Source of the DNA: JAOAFT01 sp035390885
GTDB taxonomy: Bacteria; Bacteroidota; Ignavibacteria; UBA10030
Reading direction: 5' to 3'
Assembly (NCBI GenBank): GCA_035390885.1
Contig: DAOOUW010000026.1
Span: forward strand, 1-32,915
Length of the DNA: 32,915 bases
The notes beneath the pieces are model-generated. The model saw nothing but the letters and a program-made list of their open reading frames with translations. It was not told the DNA's origin and searched no databases. The position numbers were made by a program, and so were the translations under genes. Shown here piece by piece: positions 1-7,845 of the stretch (position 1 is the first letter of the stretch; each line of letters opens with the position of its first letter).

Positions 1-66
1 CCCCGTCAACCTTCGGTTGACACCCCTTCTGAGAAGGGGAATTATTCCCCTCTTGTAGAGGGGTGT
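1..66. repeat. Three-hairpin intergenic repeat, left copy
   Basis: Three perfect hairpins stand in a row: gtcaacc/ggttgac (5-21), ccccttct/agaagggg (23-39) and cccctct/agagggg (47-63). The same sequence recurs at 9728-9793 with one C deleted. This looks like a dispersed REP-like structured repeat and not a gene. Whether it has any function in RNA or DNA cannot be read from the sequence. Confidence 0.85.
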
Positions 67-429
67 CTCCTTTCAGCTTTGTGCTTTATCTCTTCCTTTA
101 CACCTCATCTGTTAGTTACTGTTCTTTTCTCTTGAAAGAAAAGAACCAAAAGTTCAAGACTGAAGAAAAATATGGGTAAAACATCGGCTCACTCCGCTGC
201 ACAAAATAAACTCGTCTCGCTGAACAGCGCTCGCCTCAAACAGAATTTTGTGCGGACGCTTCGTTCGCCTCGTTTTACATTCCATATTTTTCTTAGGTCG
301 GGTTCTCCAAGCATTTATTGGATACAACCTCTTGTGCCTTTTTTCGATACCTCAAGATGGCAGTAGAAATTCTGTTGCCTTCTGAAGCGCCTTATAATCT
401 TAACTCATTAACCACCCAAATTTGATTTT

Positions 430-594
430 CTACTTCTTCATTAAATCTTTATGCTTTTCCAGTATTGCATCTGCCAGTTTATCCAGCGACTGGAAGTCAC
501 TCTCTTTCGGATAACCTTTTACAATAACTGGCTCGAGAAGTTCTACATTCAAATTCATAATCAGCCCTTTGATTGTATCCAGCATCTTATCACC
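430..594 (-). pseudogene. 3' fragment of a flavodiiron protein gene (last 54 codons)
   Basis: Read on the minus strand this is an uninterrupted 54-codon frame ending in TAG. It matches the C-terminus of the intact flavodiiron protein at 10038-11222, sharing stretches such as LNVELLEPVIVKGYPK and DFQSLDKLADAILEKHK. Over 166 bases (429-594 against 10037-10202) I count about 13 mismatches, so roughly 92% identity. Homology stops abruptly at 594, which corresponds to the GG-K-M-L of the flavodoxin domain. The fragment lacks the metal-binding domain and the FMN loop, so it cannot be a working flavodiiron protein. An ATG at 585 preceded by GAGGTGA could still allow a 51-residue peptide to be made, just downstream of the Fic gene. 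Confidence 0.9.
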
Positions 595-627
595 TCGTTA
601 GAAATTGTCGATGTCTGAATTTGAGTT

Positions 628-1422
628 TCATTTGCCGTCGCCTTTCACAACAATGTCTTCCTGTTCGTAATAGTAGGAGTAGTCGATGCCTTTCATAAAC
701 ATTTCGCGGTCGTTGATTTTATCCGTCATGGCGGACTTCAGCAATGCTTTAATTGGCATGGAATCCGATACGCTCTTTTCCATAGCGCTCAGGTATTCTT
801 TTTTGTTGATCAAGCTCCAATCTACGCACAATTTCAAGTTCTTCTTTAGAATCAAGTCGAGCCAGATGCGCATACTTCTGCCGTTGCCTTCCAGAAAAGG
901 GTGGGCAACGTTCATCTCCACATACTTATCCACAATCTCATCAAACGTGCTTTCAGGCATTGCTTCGATTTTTTTCAGCGTCTCTGGTAAAAAGCGCGCT
1001 GCGGCGAATTGAAAACTTCCCTTCGCAATATCATGCGTCCTGATTTGTCCGGCAAAATCATAAAGCCCGCCGAATAAGTAGCCGTGAATTTGCTGCAAGC
1101 CTCTTACTGTACCGACTTCAATTGTATCGAGCAGAGAGCTGTCAAAAAGGGCATAAGCCTTGGATTTGCTCTTTCCGTCAATGGTTTCATCGCTGTAAGT
1201 AAACCATTCGATAAAACGATTTGCCTGTTTGCTGGGAAAATTTTTCGCAAGTTCAATAATTCCGTCATAATCAAACATATCGGTTACATATTTCTTGCCG
1301 TCGGCAGCAGTTAATTTCAGTCGGTTAGCGCGACTAACCAACTGACTGCCTTCTTTTTTTAGCTTTGCTTTTAAATATTTCCAATAATTTATGTTCTTGG
1401 AATAATCTTCTTCGCCACGCAA
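628..1422 (-). CDS. BRO-N/Fic fusion protein, class III Fic adenylyltransferase, N-terminally truncated
   Basis: Fic enzymes transfer AMP from ATP to hydroxyl groups of target proteins. Residues about 95-255 resemble the class III Fic fold known from Neisseria meningitidis Fic: VGTVRGLQQIHGYLFGGLYD, then the full active-site motif HPFLEGNGR at 174-182. At the C-terminus an inhibitory-helix motif S249-YYY-E253 is present, but the next residue is Q instead of the usual G or N. Residues 1-95 (NYWKYLKAKLKKEG, then LTAADGKKY) match the second half of a BRO-N/antirepressor domain. The frame is open from 1481 (reading KSKWWFSVLDIVGVL before the TTG used here as start), but a repeat at 1487-1570 with an in-frame stop removes the rest of BRO-N. 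The gene may therefore be a decaying fusion, or translated from TTG/CTG codons as a shortened protein. It is the last gene of the island operon. Confidence 0.85.
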   Translation of the reverse strand: MRGEEDYSKNINYWKYLKAKLKKEGSQLVSRANRLKLTAADGKKYVTDMFDYDGIIELAKNFPSKQANRFIEWFTYSDETIDGKSKSKAYALFDSSLLDTIEVGTVRGLQQIHGYLFGGLYDFAGQIRTHDIAKGSFQFAAARFLPETLKKIEAMPESTFDEIVDKYVEMNVAHPFLEGNGRSMRIWLDLILKKNLKLCVDWSLINKKEYLSAMEKSVSDSMPIKALLKSAMTDKINDREMFMKGIDYSYYYEQEDIVVKGDGK

Positions 1423-1486
1423 AACGCCGACAATATCCAGAACGGAAAACCACCATTTGGATTTACCGATGGGGGAATTAGCCCTT

Positions 1487-1570
1487 TGCCTCGATACGCC
1501 TTACGGCTACTCGGCAACCGATGCCCTGACGGTGGCTGAGTAGGACGATAACCCGTATCGAAGCCACCGC
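1487..1570. repeat. Dispersed hairpin repeat interrupting the BRO-N coding region
   Basis: The right half forms a hairpin with ggtggct (1531-1537) and agccacc (1562-1568), plus inner cgata/tatcg pairing. A diverged copy is at about 9655-9715, sharing gcaaccgat, cggctgag and cgtatcgaagccaccg. The left edge (tgcctcgatac) is also found alone at 9992-10002. It sits where the first half of the BRO-N domain should be encoded and brings stop codons into that frame. Confidence 0.8.
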
Positions 1571-1646
1571 TAAATTTATTGCATTACACAAGTACAGGAG
1601 AAAAAATGAAAAGATTTTTAGACAGAGGTATTGGCGATAGATGAAA

Positions 1647-2603
1647 TTAAATTTTATAGCGGATGAAGGACTCCAAAAGAGTCATGCTGGAAGGGTAAAA
1701 ACAGCAAAAACTCCCATCGCCTTCTTTAAAGTTCGAGGAGGATGCATCTGAAATAAAAGGTTCGATAGTCAGTTTAAAAGTGAAAGAATCTTTTATTCTG
1801 TCAATGTCTGCATCAGTCAATTCAGCACCCTTTCTTTGAACAGCATGAAAATTAAAGTTAATTTTCTCAGGTTTTCCCATCTTCTGAAGATTTTTATAGT
1901 CGCTTTCAAACTTTTTTATAATGCCGGGTCGTTTAAGAACATCAGATCCTATAATGATGTTGAATTCAATTCTATCCAGCTTATCGATCAGTTCCTGATT
2001 ATTTAAAATCAAGTCGGCAATTTCCCATGGAGGCTCGCCTTGCCTTTTAAGATATGCAACCCGAAGAAGAGGGAAGATATCTTCCACTCCTCCGTTCATC
2101 ACGGTTTTGAAACGCCATTCATAATTATTTTTATTGGGTTTTGAAGGATTTTTACCAATCCATGCATCGGCATTGGGAACATAGACAACAAAGTCGCTGA
2201 GTCCATGAGCCAGATGGTTTAACCCCATTAAAAGATGTCCCAGATGAAAGGGATCGAAAGTTCCGCCGATAATTCCAACCCTGATAATTTTATTAACAGG
2301 GAGCTCTTCTTTTAGCGCCATTGAAGAGTGGCGCGCATAGCCATCATAGTAGCGAAGGTCCCCTTTTGATATGTTGAAACTTTGCCAGGGGTTGATCTGT
2401 TTTTTTATGGCGTATTGATCACGGATTTTTTGAAGCAGATCAATTACTTCCGGTCTGTAACTTTTGATGGATTCCCGTAATGAGCCTAAATAGCCGAAAT
2501 CCTTAGAATCGAGCGCATCATAGGTATGAATAACTTTATTAAGAATATCGCTCATATTCTGAATTCGCTGGCAGTGTTCAAGTGGGTTAATGGGGTCTGT
2601 CAT
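1647..2603 (-). CDS. NadD-like nucleotidyltransferase with an N-terminal extension
   Basis: The core from residue 107 is a cytidylyltransferase-like nucleotidyltransferase. GGTFDPFHLGH (113-123) supplies the HxGH nucleotide-binding motif (H120, H123), IIGSD (217-221) corresponds to the substrate-binding strand, and SSSNFK (288-293) is a weak form of the C-terminal SSTxIR motif. NadD transfers AMP from ATP to nicotinate mononucleotide. The first ~105 residues are an extra helical region that I do not recognise and that housekeeping NadD (about 190-220 residues) lacks. The gene starts 4 bases after the ankyrin gene upstream, so the two are probably co-translated. A specialised NMN/NaMN or other nucleotidyl transfer within the island is more likely than housekeeping NAD synthesis; the substrate is unknown. 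Confidence 0.75.
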   Translation of the reverse strand: MTDPINPLEHCQRIQNMSDILNKVIHTYDALDSKDFGYLGSLRESIKSYRPEVIDLLQKIRDQYAIKKQINPWQSFNISKGDLRYYDGYARHSSMALKEELPVNKIIRVGIIGGTFDPFHLGHLLMGLNHLAHGLSDFVVYVPNADAWIGKNPSKPNKNNYEWRFKTVMNGGVEDIFPLLRVAYLKRQGEPPWEIADLILNNQELIDKLDRIEFNIIIGSDVLKRPGIIKKFESDYKNLQKMGKPEKINFNFHAVQRKGAELTDADIDRIKDSFTFKLTIEPFISDASSSNFKEGDGSFCCFYPSSMTLLESFIRYKI

Positions 2604-2607
2604 TGTC

Positions 2608-4218
2608 TTAATTCCAATCCGTCATAACCTCTTCGCTTAGAAACTCATCGTTACCAACCCGAGTAATGGTGGTTTCATAGTCGCCGTCTCGTCTCGAAAA
2701 TGCTAAAATTACCCTGTACTCATCAGATCGGGTCTTAATCAGCACCGCCTCTTTGGCTTTTCCATATGTATTGATCAAATCCGATAATTTAATTCTTCTC
2801 TTTTCCTCTGCAGCTACTATTCTGAGGTTGATGATGGCTGAAATGATATCTTTTCCTCCCTTGCATTTATCCAGATCGAACTGTTCGGGAAAAGTATCAA
2901 TATAGCGGTTGAGAGCTGCCAGCTTGTATTCCTCCATGTTGTTGCTCAATAATATAGTGTACAGGTCTGCAGCAGGAACAGTCTGGATTTCCTGTCTCAA
3001 TTTTTCTTTAGCAACCAGCTTGTCGTACAAAGCGCGGGTTTTGTCATTTGGCTGTGCTCCCTTCCTGATAAGATAATCTATCATGGGCTTACTATTGAGT
3101 TGTATTGCCTCTGAAAGCGGAGCAGAATCGTTTTCGTTAATATCTGCGCCATTTGCCAGCATGGTATCAACTACTGTTACATCTCCAAGTTTAACAGCTT
3201 CGGTAAAGAGGTATTTCATCTTTCCACCTGCTTCGTATGTCAGTTTTGCGCCGAGCTGAACTAATGTTTTTACAAGTTCTAAATTCTTATTTCCAATAGC
3301 CTTTTCGAGCAATGTATATTTTTCATAGTCGCTATAGAAGCTGTTGATATCAGCGCCAAGCTTAATCAAGAGCTTGATTATCTTTATGTCCTCACTTGCA
3401 TACCACAAATTACGGTTGATGTTGAAATTATCAGTGGAAAAAAGCAGTTCGATCATTTCGAGATTACCTTGTTTGACAGCAATTCGTTTTGCTGTTTCGC
3501 CTCCCTCACTGACATTGTTAATTTTGGCTCCTTTCTCTATGAGGAGTCGGGCCATTTCGGTATTTCCATTATTTACTGCAAAATATAGGGGCTCTCTCTT
3601 TGATGCATCCATAGCGTTAACATTGGCGCCCAGGTCGATAAGCATTCGTGCAGCTTCAAGACTTCCATTTTCAACTGCCTCGAAGAGAACAGTTTTATGG
3701 CTATGGTCTCCTTCGTTTATGTTATAGCCCCTGGCAAGGCACTTTATAGATTCTGGTTTATTATATTTGGCTGCATAGTTAAGGTATGTCCTTCTTGAGG
3801 ATTGTATATCCACTCCATTTTGTAAAAGCAGTTTGGCAAAATCAACATTTTCATTTTCTATTGCTATGAGCATTGGTTCGCTGGTGGTATCCCTGTGTTC
3901 GTTAACATCGGCTCCATGGCTAATTAAAATCTGCCCCACTTTGGCATTTCCGCTTTCTGCTGCCAACTGAAGAGGGGTTTTCTTTTTTTCATTATAAACA
4001 TTCACCTGAGCGCCAGCTTCAATTAGAAGACTCACAATACGCACATTCCCATTTCGTGCAGCAATGTGCAACGGATAGTTTCTTTCCGGATTTCCTTCAT
4101 ATACCACACAGTCAACATCAGCCCCTCTGGAGAAAATCGACTTTTTTAATGCTTTCTCAACTCCCTCTACATCATTTGCACAGCAAGCCTTGAAAAGTAA
4201 AAGATTTTTATCTGCCAT
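2608..4218 (-). CDS. Ankyrin-repeat protein (536 aa) with a C-terminal non-ankyrin domain
   Basis: About eleven ankyrin repeats cover residues ~8-400, with typical units such as PLHIAARNGNVRIVSLLIEA and TPLQLAAESGNAKVGQILIS. The last ~130 residues are not ankyrin: a helical stretch (NNMEEYKLAALNRYIDTFPE) followed by a strand-rich tail (EYRVILAFSRRDGDYETTIT) that I do not recognise. There is no signal peptide or membrane segment, so a cytosolic protein-binding scaffold is likely. It lies 3 bases after the FISUMP gene and 4 before the NadD-like gene, within one operon. Its partner may be one of the neighbouring small proteins, but nothing in the sequence proves this. Confidence 0.9.
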   Translation of the reverse strand: MADKNLLLFKACCANDVEGVEKALKKSIFSRGADVDCVVYEGNPERNYPLHIAARNGNVRIVSLLIEAGAQVNVYNEKKKTPLQLAAESGNAKVGQILISHGADVNEHRDTTSEPMLIAIENENVDFAKLLLQNGVDIQSSRRTYLNYAAKYNKPESIKCLARGYNINEGDHSHKTVLFEAVENGSLEAARMLIDLGANVNAMDASKREPLYFAVNNGNTEMARLLIEKGAKINNVSEGGETAKRIAVKQGNLEMIELLFSTDNFNINRNLWYASEDIKIIKLLIKLGADINSFYSDYEKYTLLEKAIGNKNLELVKTLVQLGAKLTYEAGGKMKYLFTEAVKLGDVTVVDTMLANGADINENDSAPLSEAIQLNSKPMIDYLIRKGAQPNDKTRALYDKLVAKEKLRQEIQTVPAADLYTILLSNNMEEYKLAALNRYIDTFPEQFDLDKCKGGKDIISAIINLRIVAAEEKRRIKLSDLINTYGKAKEAVLIKTRSDEYRVILAFSRRDGDYETTITRVGNDEFLSEEVMTDWN

Positions 4219-4221
4219 AGT

Positions 4222-4794
4222 TTATTTATCCTTAACGTAACGTACTGAAAGTAATTGAGATGTATAAAGACTATCAAAGCCCCATTTTTTCTCCCATCTA
4301 GTCAAACATAAATAGTAGTGGTAATCATCATTATCTTTCCAAGAGGATCTGGGTTGTGAAGTCCAGTAGAATGCCGTATCACCGATACTATCGGGTGAAT
4401 ACAGCTCGTTATACATTCCACCATATACAGCATCGAATCCGGATGAACCACCAACTTCGAGAAAATAAACTGCATCTAAGCCAGCTTCTGAAACGGACTC
4501 AATCATTTCCTCATACTCTGTTTTTGTTGGCAGATGCCAACCTGCTGGCGCCAATTTCATGGCCGAATTCCAATCATACAAACAACCGTATTGCTTTATC
4601 TGTTCTTTGTTTCCGTTGTAGTTCCACCAGTATCCTTTTTTATATTCATTTTTATTGTGCCGAAAATTTTCTGCCATCCAGATCTGGTTACCAATCCTGA
4701 CAGTCCGGTATTTTTCTCCGTCACGGGGATCGGTGAAAAATTCAACGCTATTTGAAGCCGATGATTTCTTTTGTAAAAAATTAAATATTCCCAT
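4222..4794 (-). CDS. FISUMP-domain protein without a secretion signal
   Basis: The protein has the hallmarks of the Fibrobacter succinogenes major paralogous domain: DPRDGEKYRTVRIGNQIWMA (22-41), CLYDW (71-75), APAGWHLPT (82-90) and a closing SVRYVKD. In Bacteroidota these domains usually sit in secreted proteins or lipoproteins. This one has neither a signal peptide nor a lipobox; instead it begins MGIFNFLQKKSS, similar in style to its tagged neighbours. A cytosolic location or a non-Sec export route is therefore implied. The molecular role of FISUMP domains is poorly known. The gene is in the island operon, 15 bases after the 101-residue gene. Confidence 0.8.
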   Translation of the reverse strand: MGIFNFLQKKSSASNSVEFFTDPRDGEKYRTVRIGNQIWMAENFRHNKNEYKKGYWWNYNGNKEQIKQYGCLYDWNSAMKLAPAGWHLPTKTEYEEMIESVSEAGLDAVYFLEVGGSSGFDAVYGGMYNELYSPDSIGDTAFYWTSQPRSSWKDNDDYHYYLCLTRWEKKWGFDSLYTSQLLSVRYVKDK

Positions 4795-4809
4795 AACCTT
4801 TCTTCTTTC

Positions 4810-5115
4810 TTAGTCAAACATTTCCCACCAGTTATCGCCTGCATCTTCGCTCCTTTTTTCATACCTTTCCTTTGCTTCTCGGAGCAATCGCTCTTCAACA
4901 GTTTCAGTACTTCTGGGTGTTGGAGGCGATGATGGTTTTATTTCTTCCAACCTTTGTTTAAGCTTTTTAACAGAATCGTTAAGGTTAAGCCATTTATTCG
5001 ACTCGCCCTTCGAGAACAGCGAAGCCATAATTTTTTGTTTCTCGGCAATTCTTTGTTTTATTTCATCTTCAGTTTTTAATTCTTCGTCGGGAATTTCAAA
5101 ATATTCTTCGTTCAT
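4810..5115 (-). CDS. Small charged coiled-coil protein (101 aa), unknown function
   Basis: Highly charged and mostly helical by eye, with two likely coiled-coil segments (about 12-60 and 72-90) separated by a proline-rich break (KPSSPPTPR). It ends in the aromatic-acidic tail GDNWWEMFD, which could act as a docking peptide. No known domain is recognised. It lies 12 bases after one neighbour and 15 before the next, so it is part of the operon. Its size and charge would suit an adaptor or chaperone, but that is a guess. Confidence 0.75.
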   Translation of the reverse strand: MNEEYFEIPDEELKTEDEIKQRIAEKQKIMASLFSKGESNKWLNLNDSVKKLKQRLEEIKPSSPPTPRSTETVEERLLREAKERYEKRSEDAGDNWWEMFD

Positions 5116-5127
5116 AGTCTTTCCTTT

Positions 5128-5667
5128 TTAGCTGTTAATAATTACCAGATGGTATTTGTTGTCTTCAACGGAAGGCATCAGTATTCTGGTTAGCTTGATA
5201 GAACCGCCGGGCCATGAAATCTTTCCCTCGCTCTGGCAGTTTTTTACATCGGTAGGATAGCAAATCATTCCACCCTTCTCATCAATTCGCGTATTAGCAG
5301 AAGGCTGTGCTTCCTGATCTGCGGACATGATAGCGGATGCCTCATGAATATCTACCAACTTGTGAAAGAAAACTTTACACATTTTGAATTGAATAGGTAT
5401 TTCATCGGAATCGAGGTAATCGGTCTCGCTGAAATGTTCAAGAATACGATTCTCAACCATGGTATTGGCAACTCCGTTATATTCAGCATAAACAGATTCG
5501 CCCATTACGCTGGCCACTTTTACCGAAAGCGAATACATTTGGGATTCTTCCGGTTCAGCTTTTAGCTGCTGATGTTTTTCAGCGGGAATTGTGTTTTTTA
5601 AATCTTGCCCGTTGCTTCCCTTTGCAGCATTCTTACTGCCCAAAAGCGCTTTGAAAAGGTTTTTCAT
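5128..5667 (-). CDS. Tagged hypothetical protein (179 aa) sharing an N-terminal module with the operon's first gene
   Basis: The second of two close ATGs is preferred: it lies 9 bases after AAGGA and gives MKNLFKALLGSKNAAK, matching MTNFLKSLFGSKATAK in the protein at 9051-9443. After this both have Q-x-x-K-x-TIP and a QQ pair. The body is predicted beta/alpha and unrecognised. Its C-terminal part has GKISWPGGSIKL, resembling SFYWPGGNISR in the 696-residue ankyrin protein. There is no signal peptide. Weaker similarity to the 130-residue protein seems to continue through the centre, so they may be diverged paralogues. Confidence 0.8.
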   Translation of the reverse strand: MKNLFKALLGSKNAAKGSNGQDLKNTIPAEKHQQLKAEPEESQMYSLSVKVASVMGESVYAEYNGVANTMVENRILEHFSETDYLDSDEIPIQFKMCKVFFHKLVDIHEASAIMSADQEAQPSANTRIDEKGGMICYPTDVKNCQSEGKISWPGGSIKLTRILMPSVEDNKYHLVIINS

Positions 5668-5712
5668 CTGCATTTTTCCTTATAGGTTTAACATTCGTTA
5701 GTTGAAAACATA

Positions 5713-7803
5713 TTAGTTAACTGCTCCATGGGCTAGCAGGAGTTTAACGACATCATCGTATCCAGAACTTCTGGCAAACGACAGCGCTGTATCACCATTT
5801 CTGGATTTTACATTTACGTCGGCACCCATGGCTATCATTTTTGCCACAACATTCGTATATCCGTACCCTGCAGCTATGACAATTGGAATTTCCCCTACGT
5901 TATTAGCAATGTTGAAATCAGCGCCTTTTTCAACTAAGAGTTCTGCATTAAGCTTACCGGATTCCCTAAGTGCAACCATCAGGGCAGTTTCGCCTTTACT
6001 GTTTCGGGCATTCAGGTTTGCTCCCGCTTCGATCAGCAGCTGCACGGAATCATTATGGTAGTCTTTCATTGAAGCCCACATCAAAGGTGTATAGCCCATT
6101 TCACTTTCTGCGACATTCACATCTGCACCACGCTTTAAGAGAGCTCCAATCAATTCACTGTTGCCATCATACGCAGCCTCTTGAAGCCGTTTGTTGATGT
6201 TTTCGTCTTTAAAAGTTAAATCAGCATCCTGTGGCAATTTTGAAGTATCGGCGCCACCATTCACAAGGATTTTAACCAGCTCTATCTGATTGTTTTCATA
6301 TGCAATAGATATCGCAGTCTCTCCTTCCCTGTTTACAGCATTTATATCAGCGCCTGCGGCAATCAGCAATTCTGTTATTTTAATATTTCCTGAAATAACG
6401 GCATGATGAAGGGGTGTGTTCTCCATGGCATCTCTATCATTGATATTAGCGCCATGCGAGAGCATTAGCTCGACGAGTTCGGGATATTTTGCCGAGCACG
6501 TTTTCATAAACAGGCTTTCGCCTGCACTGTTCTTCATGTTAACATCCATGCCAGCGTTTACAAGTATTCTTATCAGACTGCACGCATGCTCCAGCCTGGA
6601 CTTTTCTTCAATTACCAGCGTTAAATCTTCAATAATATCAAAAATGGCATGGTCGTCGTTATCATCCCTGATAGCTATATCCGCACCGGCTTTGAGAAGC
6701 ATCTCAACAATGTCAGTCCTATAAGCAAGGAGAGCAAGGGAAAATGGCGTACGTCCCTTTTTATCTTTTATATTTACATTTGCCCTGTTATCCAGTAGCC
6801 ATTGGACTACTTCAATATTTCCCGCAGCAGAAAAAACATGAAGCGCTGAATCACCCTGTGCATTCTTCTGATCAATGCTAAAACCATTTTCTATCAACAA
6901 CGAGGCTATTTCCATGTGCCCCAGACTAAGAGCTACTTGCAGGGGAATTTGATTGTCAGAATTCTTAATATCCTCGTACCGAGTGTGTGCAGCATGAATT
7001 TTTTCAAGCGATTCCTTAACGCCCGCTGGATTATTTGTCTTTATTGCTTCAAAAAGAGATGTTTCGTATTGCTGCCGCTCCTTGAGCTGCACCTGTTTAC
7101 CATTTATTTTTACATAGCTAAGATTTCCATCCTCAGGAAACTCAACCTTTGCATCTTTGGGATACTCTATTCCATTTATTGTGAGGTTTTCGCTCAGGTA
7201 GCCCCTGCTAATGTTGCCGCCTGGCCAGTAAAAGGAAAGATAATATGTCAAGGGTACTGAAACTCCTTCTGGTGAATGAATCGCAATAGAATTGTTAGTT
7301 AAACCTTCAGTCACTATGCCGCCTTTAACCCGCAGGCTATCACCCGAAAATGAAATATTGCCATATTTAGTTGAAATACGCGCAATCCCATCAAGATAAA
7401 AGTTGATGTCTATGGTTTCTTTGTCTCCACTAAATACAGAAAAATTTTTTGCCCAGAAGGTAGAGCCGTCAGGCAATTCTATTTCAACTATTGATTCATC
7501 ATCAAAACCTACAATCTTTTCTTGTAGAATAGCAATCTTTGAATTACGTATGTATTTTTTAGGCGCTGGTTTTGGCGCTGGAGTAGTTTTGGGCTTAGGC
7601 ACAGGTTCTGGAATTTTCTCGCTGAGTGGTTCAGCAGGGGTTTTTTCTACCGGTTTTTCTTCTACCGGCTTTTTATCGATCTTAAGAGTTGATTTCACTG
7701 GCGAATTGACTTTTCCTTTTTCAATACCATTAGTAGAATTTTTGCGTGATTTAGAATCGGGTTTTTGATTTTTATTTTTCGCAGAAAAAAGGTTTTTAAA
7801 CAT
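5713..7803 (-). CDS. Long ankyrin-repeat protein (696 aa) with a beta-rich N-terminal domain
   Basis: Three parts are visible. Residues 1-85 start MFKNLFSAKNKNQK and continue as a lysine/proline-rich flexible linker. Residues ~88-240 are strand-rich, with ELPDGSTFWAKN and YWPGGNISRGYL (WPGG at 193-196), and are not a family I can name; a similar WPGG segment occurs in the 179-residue neighbour. Residues ~248-696 contain about 13 ankyrin repeats, for example TPLHHAVISGNIKITELLIA and ending LLLAHGAVN. No signal peptide or membrane segment is present. Two repeats are longer than 33 residues (around IIEDLTLVIEEKSRLEHACS and KLPQDADLTFKDE), which could form protruding loops. Confidence 0.92.
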   Translation of the reverse strand: MFKNLFSAKNKNQKPDSKSRKNSTNGIEKGKVNSPVKSTLKIDKKPVEEKPVEKTPAEPLSEKIPEPVPKPKTTPAPKPAPKKYIRNSKIAILQEKIVGFDDESIVEIELPDGSTFWAKNFSVFSGDKETIDINFYLDGIARISTKYGNISFSGDSLRVKGGIVTEGLTNNSIAIHSPEGVSVPLTYYLSFYWPGGNISRGYLSENLTINGIEYPKDAKVEFPEDGNLSYVKINGKQVQLKERQQYETSLFEAIKTNNPAGVKESLEKIHAAHTRYEDIKNSDNQIPLQVALSLGHMEIASLLIENGFSIDQKNAQGDSALHVFSAAGNIEVVQWLLDNRANVNIKDKKGRTPFSLALLAYRTDIVEMLLKAGADIAIRDDNDDHAIFDIIEDLTLVIEEKSRLEHACSLIRILVNAGMDVNMKNSAGESLFMKTCSAKYPELVELMLSHGANINDRDAMENTPLHHAVISGNIKITELLIAAGADINAVNREGETAISIAYENNQIELVKILVNGGADTSKLPQDADLTFKDENINKRLQEAAYDGNSELIGALLKRGADVNVAESEMGYTPLMWASMKDYHNDSVQLLIEAGANLNARNSKGETALMVALRESGKLNAELLVEKGADFNIANNVGEIPIVIAAGYGYTNVVAKMIAMGADVNVKSRNGDTALSFARSSGYDDVVKLLLAHGAVN

Positions 7804-7845
7804 TATGTATCCTTAAGGAACTTCAAAAAAGTGGAGAGGCGCCCA

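Larger units (their letters stand above)
1..594. repeat. Left arm of the direct repeat bounding the ankyrin island
   Basis: This block matches 9728-10202 in the same order and orientation: a three-hairpin repeat, a short inverted repeat (gttcttttct/agaaaagaac), a patch reading actgaagaAaAATAT, and the 3' end of the flavodiiron gene. Bases about 170-345 have no counterpart in the right arm and look like a further repeat inserted into this copy; they carry only a meaningless open frame. The window starts inside or at the edge of this arm, so its outer boundary is not known. No expressed gene is supported in 1-429. Confidence 0.8.

Noticed and set aside
172..366. Open frame of 64 codons in the left arm
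   Set aside because: It lies in a repeat-derived insert with low-complexity, arginine/serine-rich translation and no ribosome binding site or family resemblance.
1605..1643. Twelve-codon plus-strand frame with AGGAG (MKRFLDRGIGDR)
   Set aside because: It recalls the start of some AAA-type ATPases, but twelve codons are not enough to support even a remnant.
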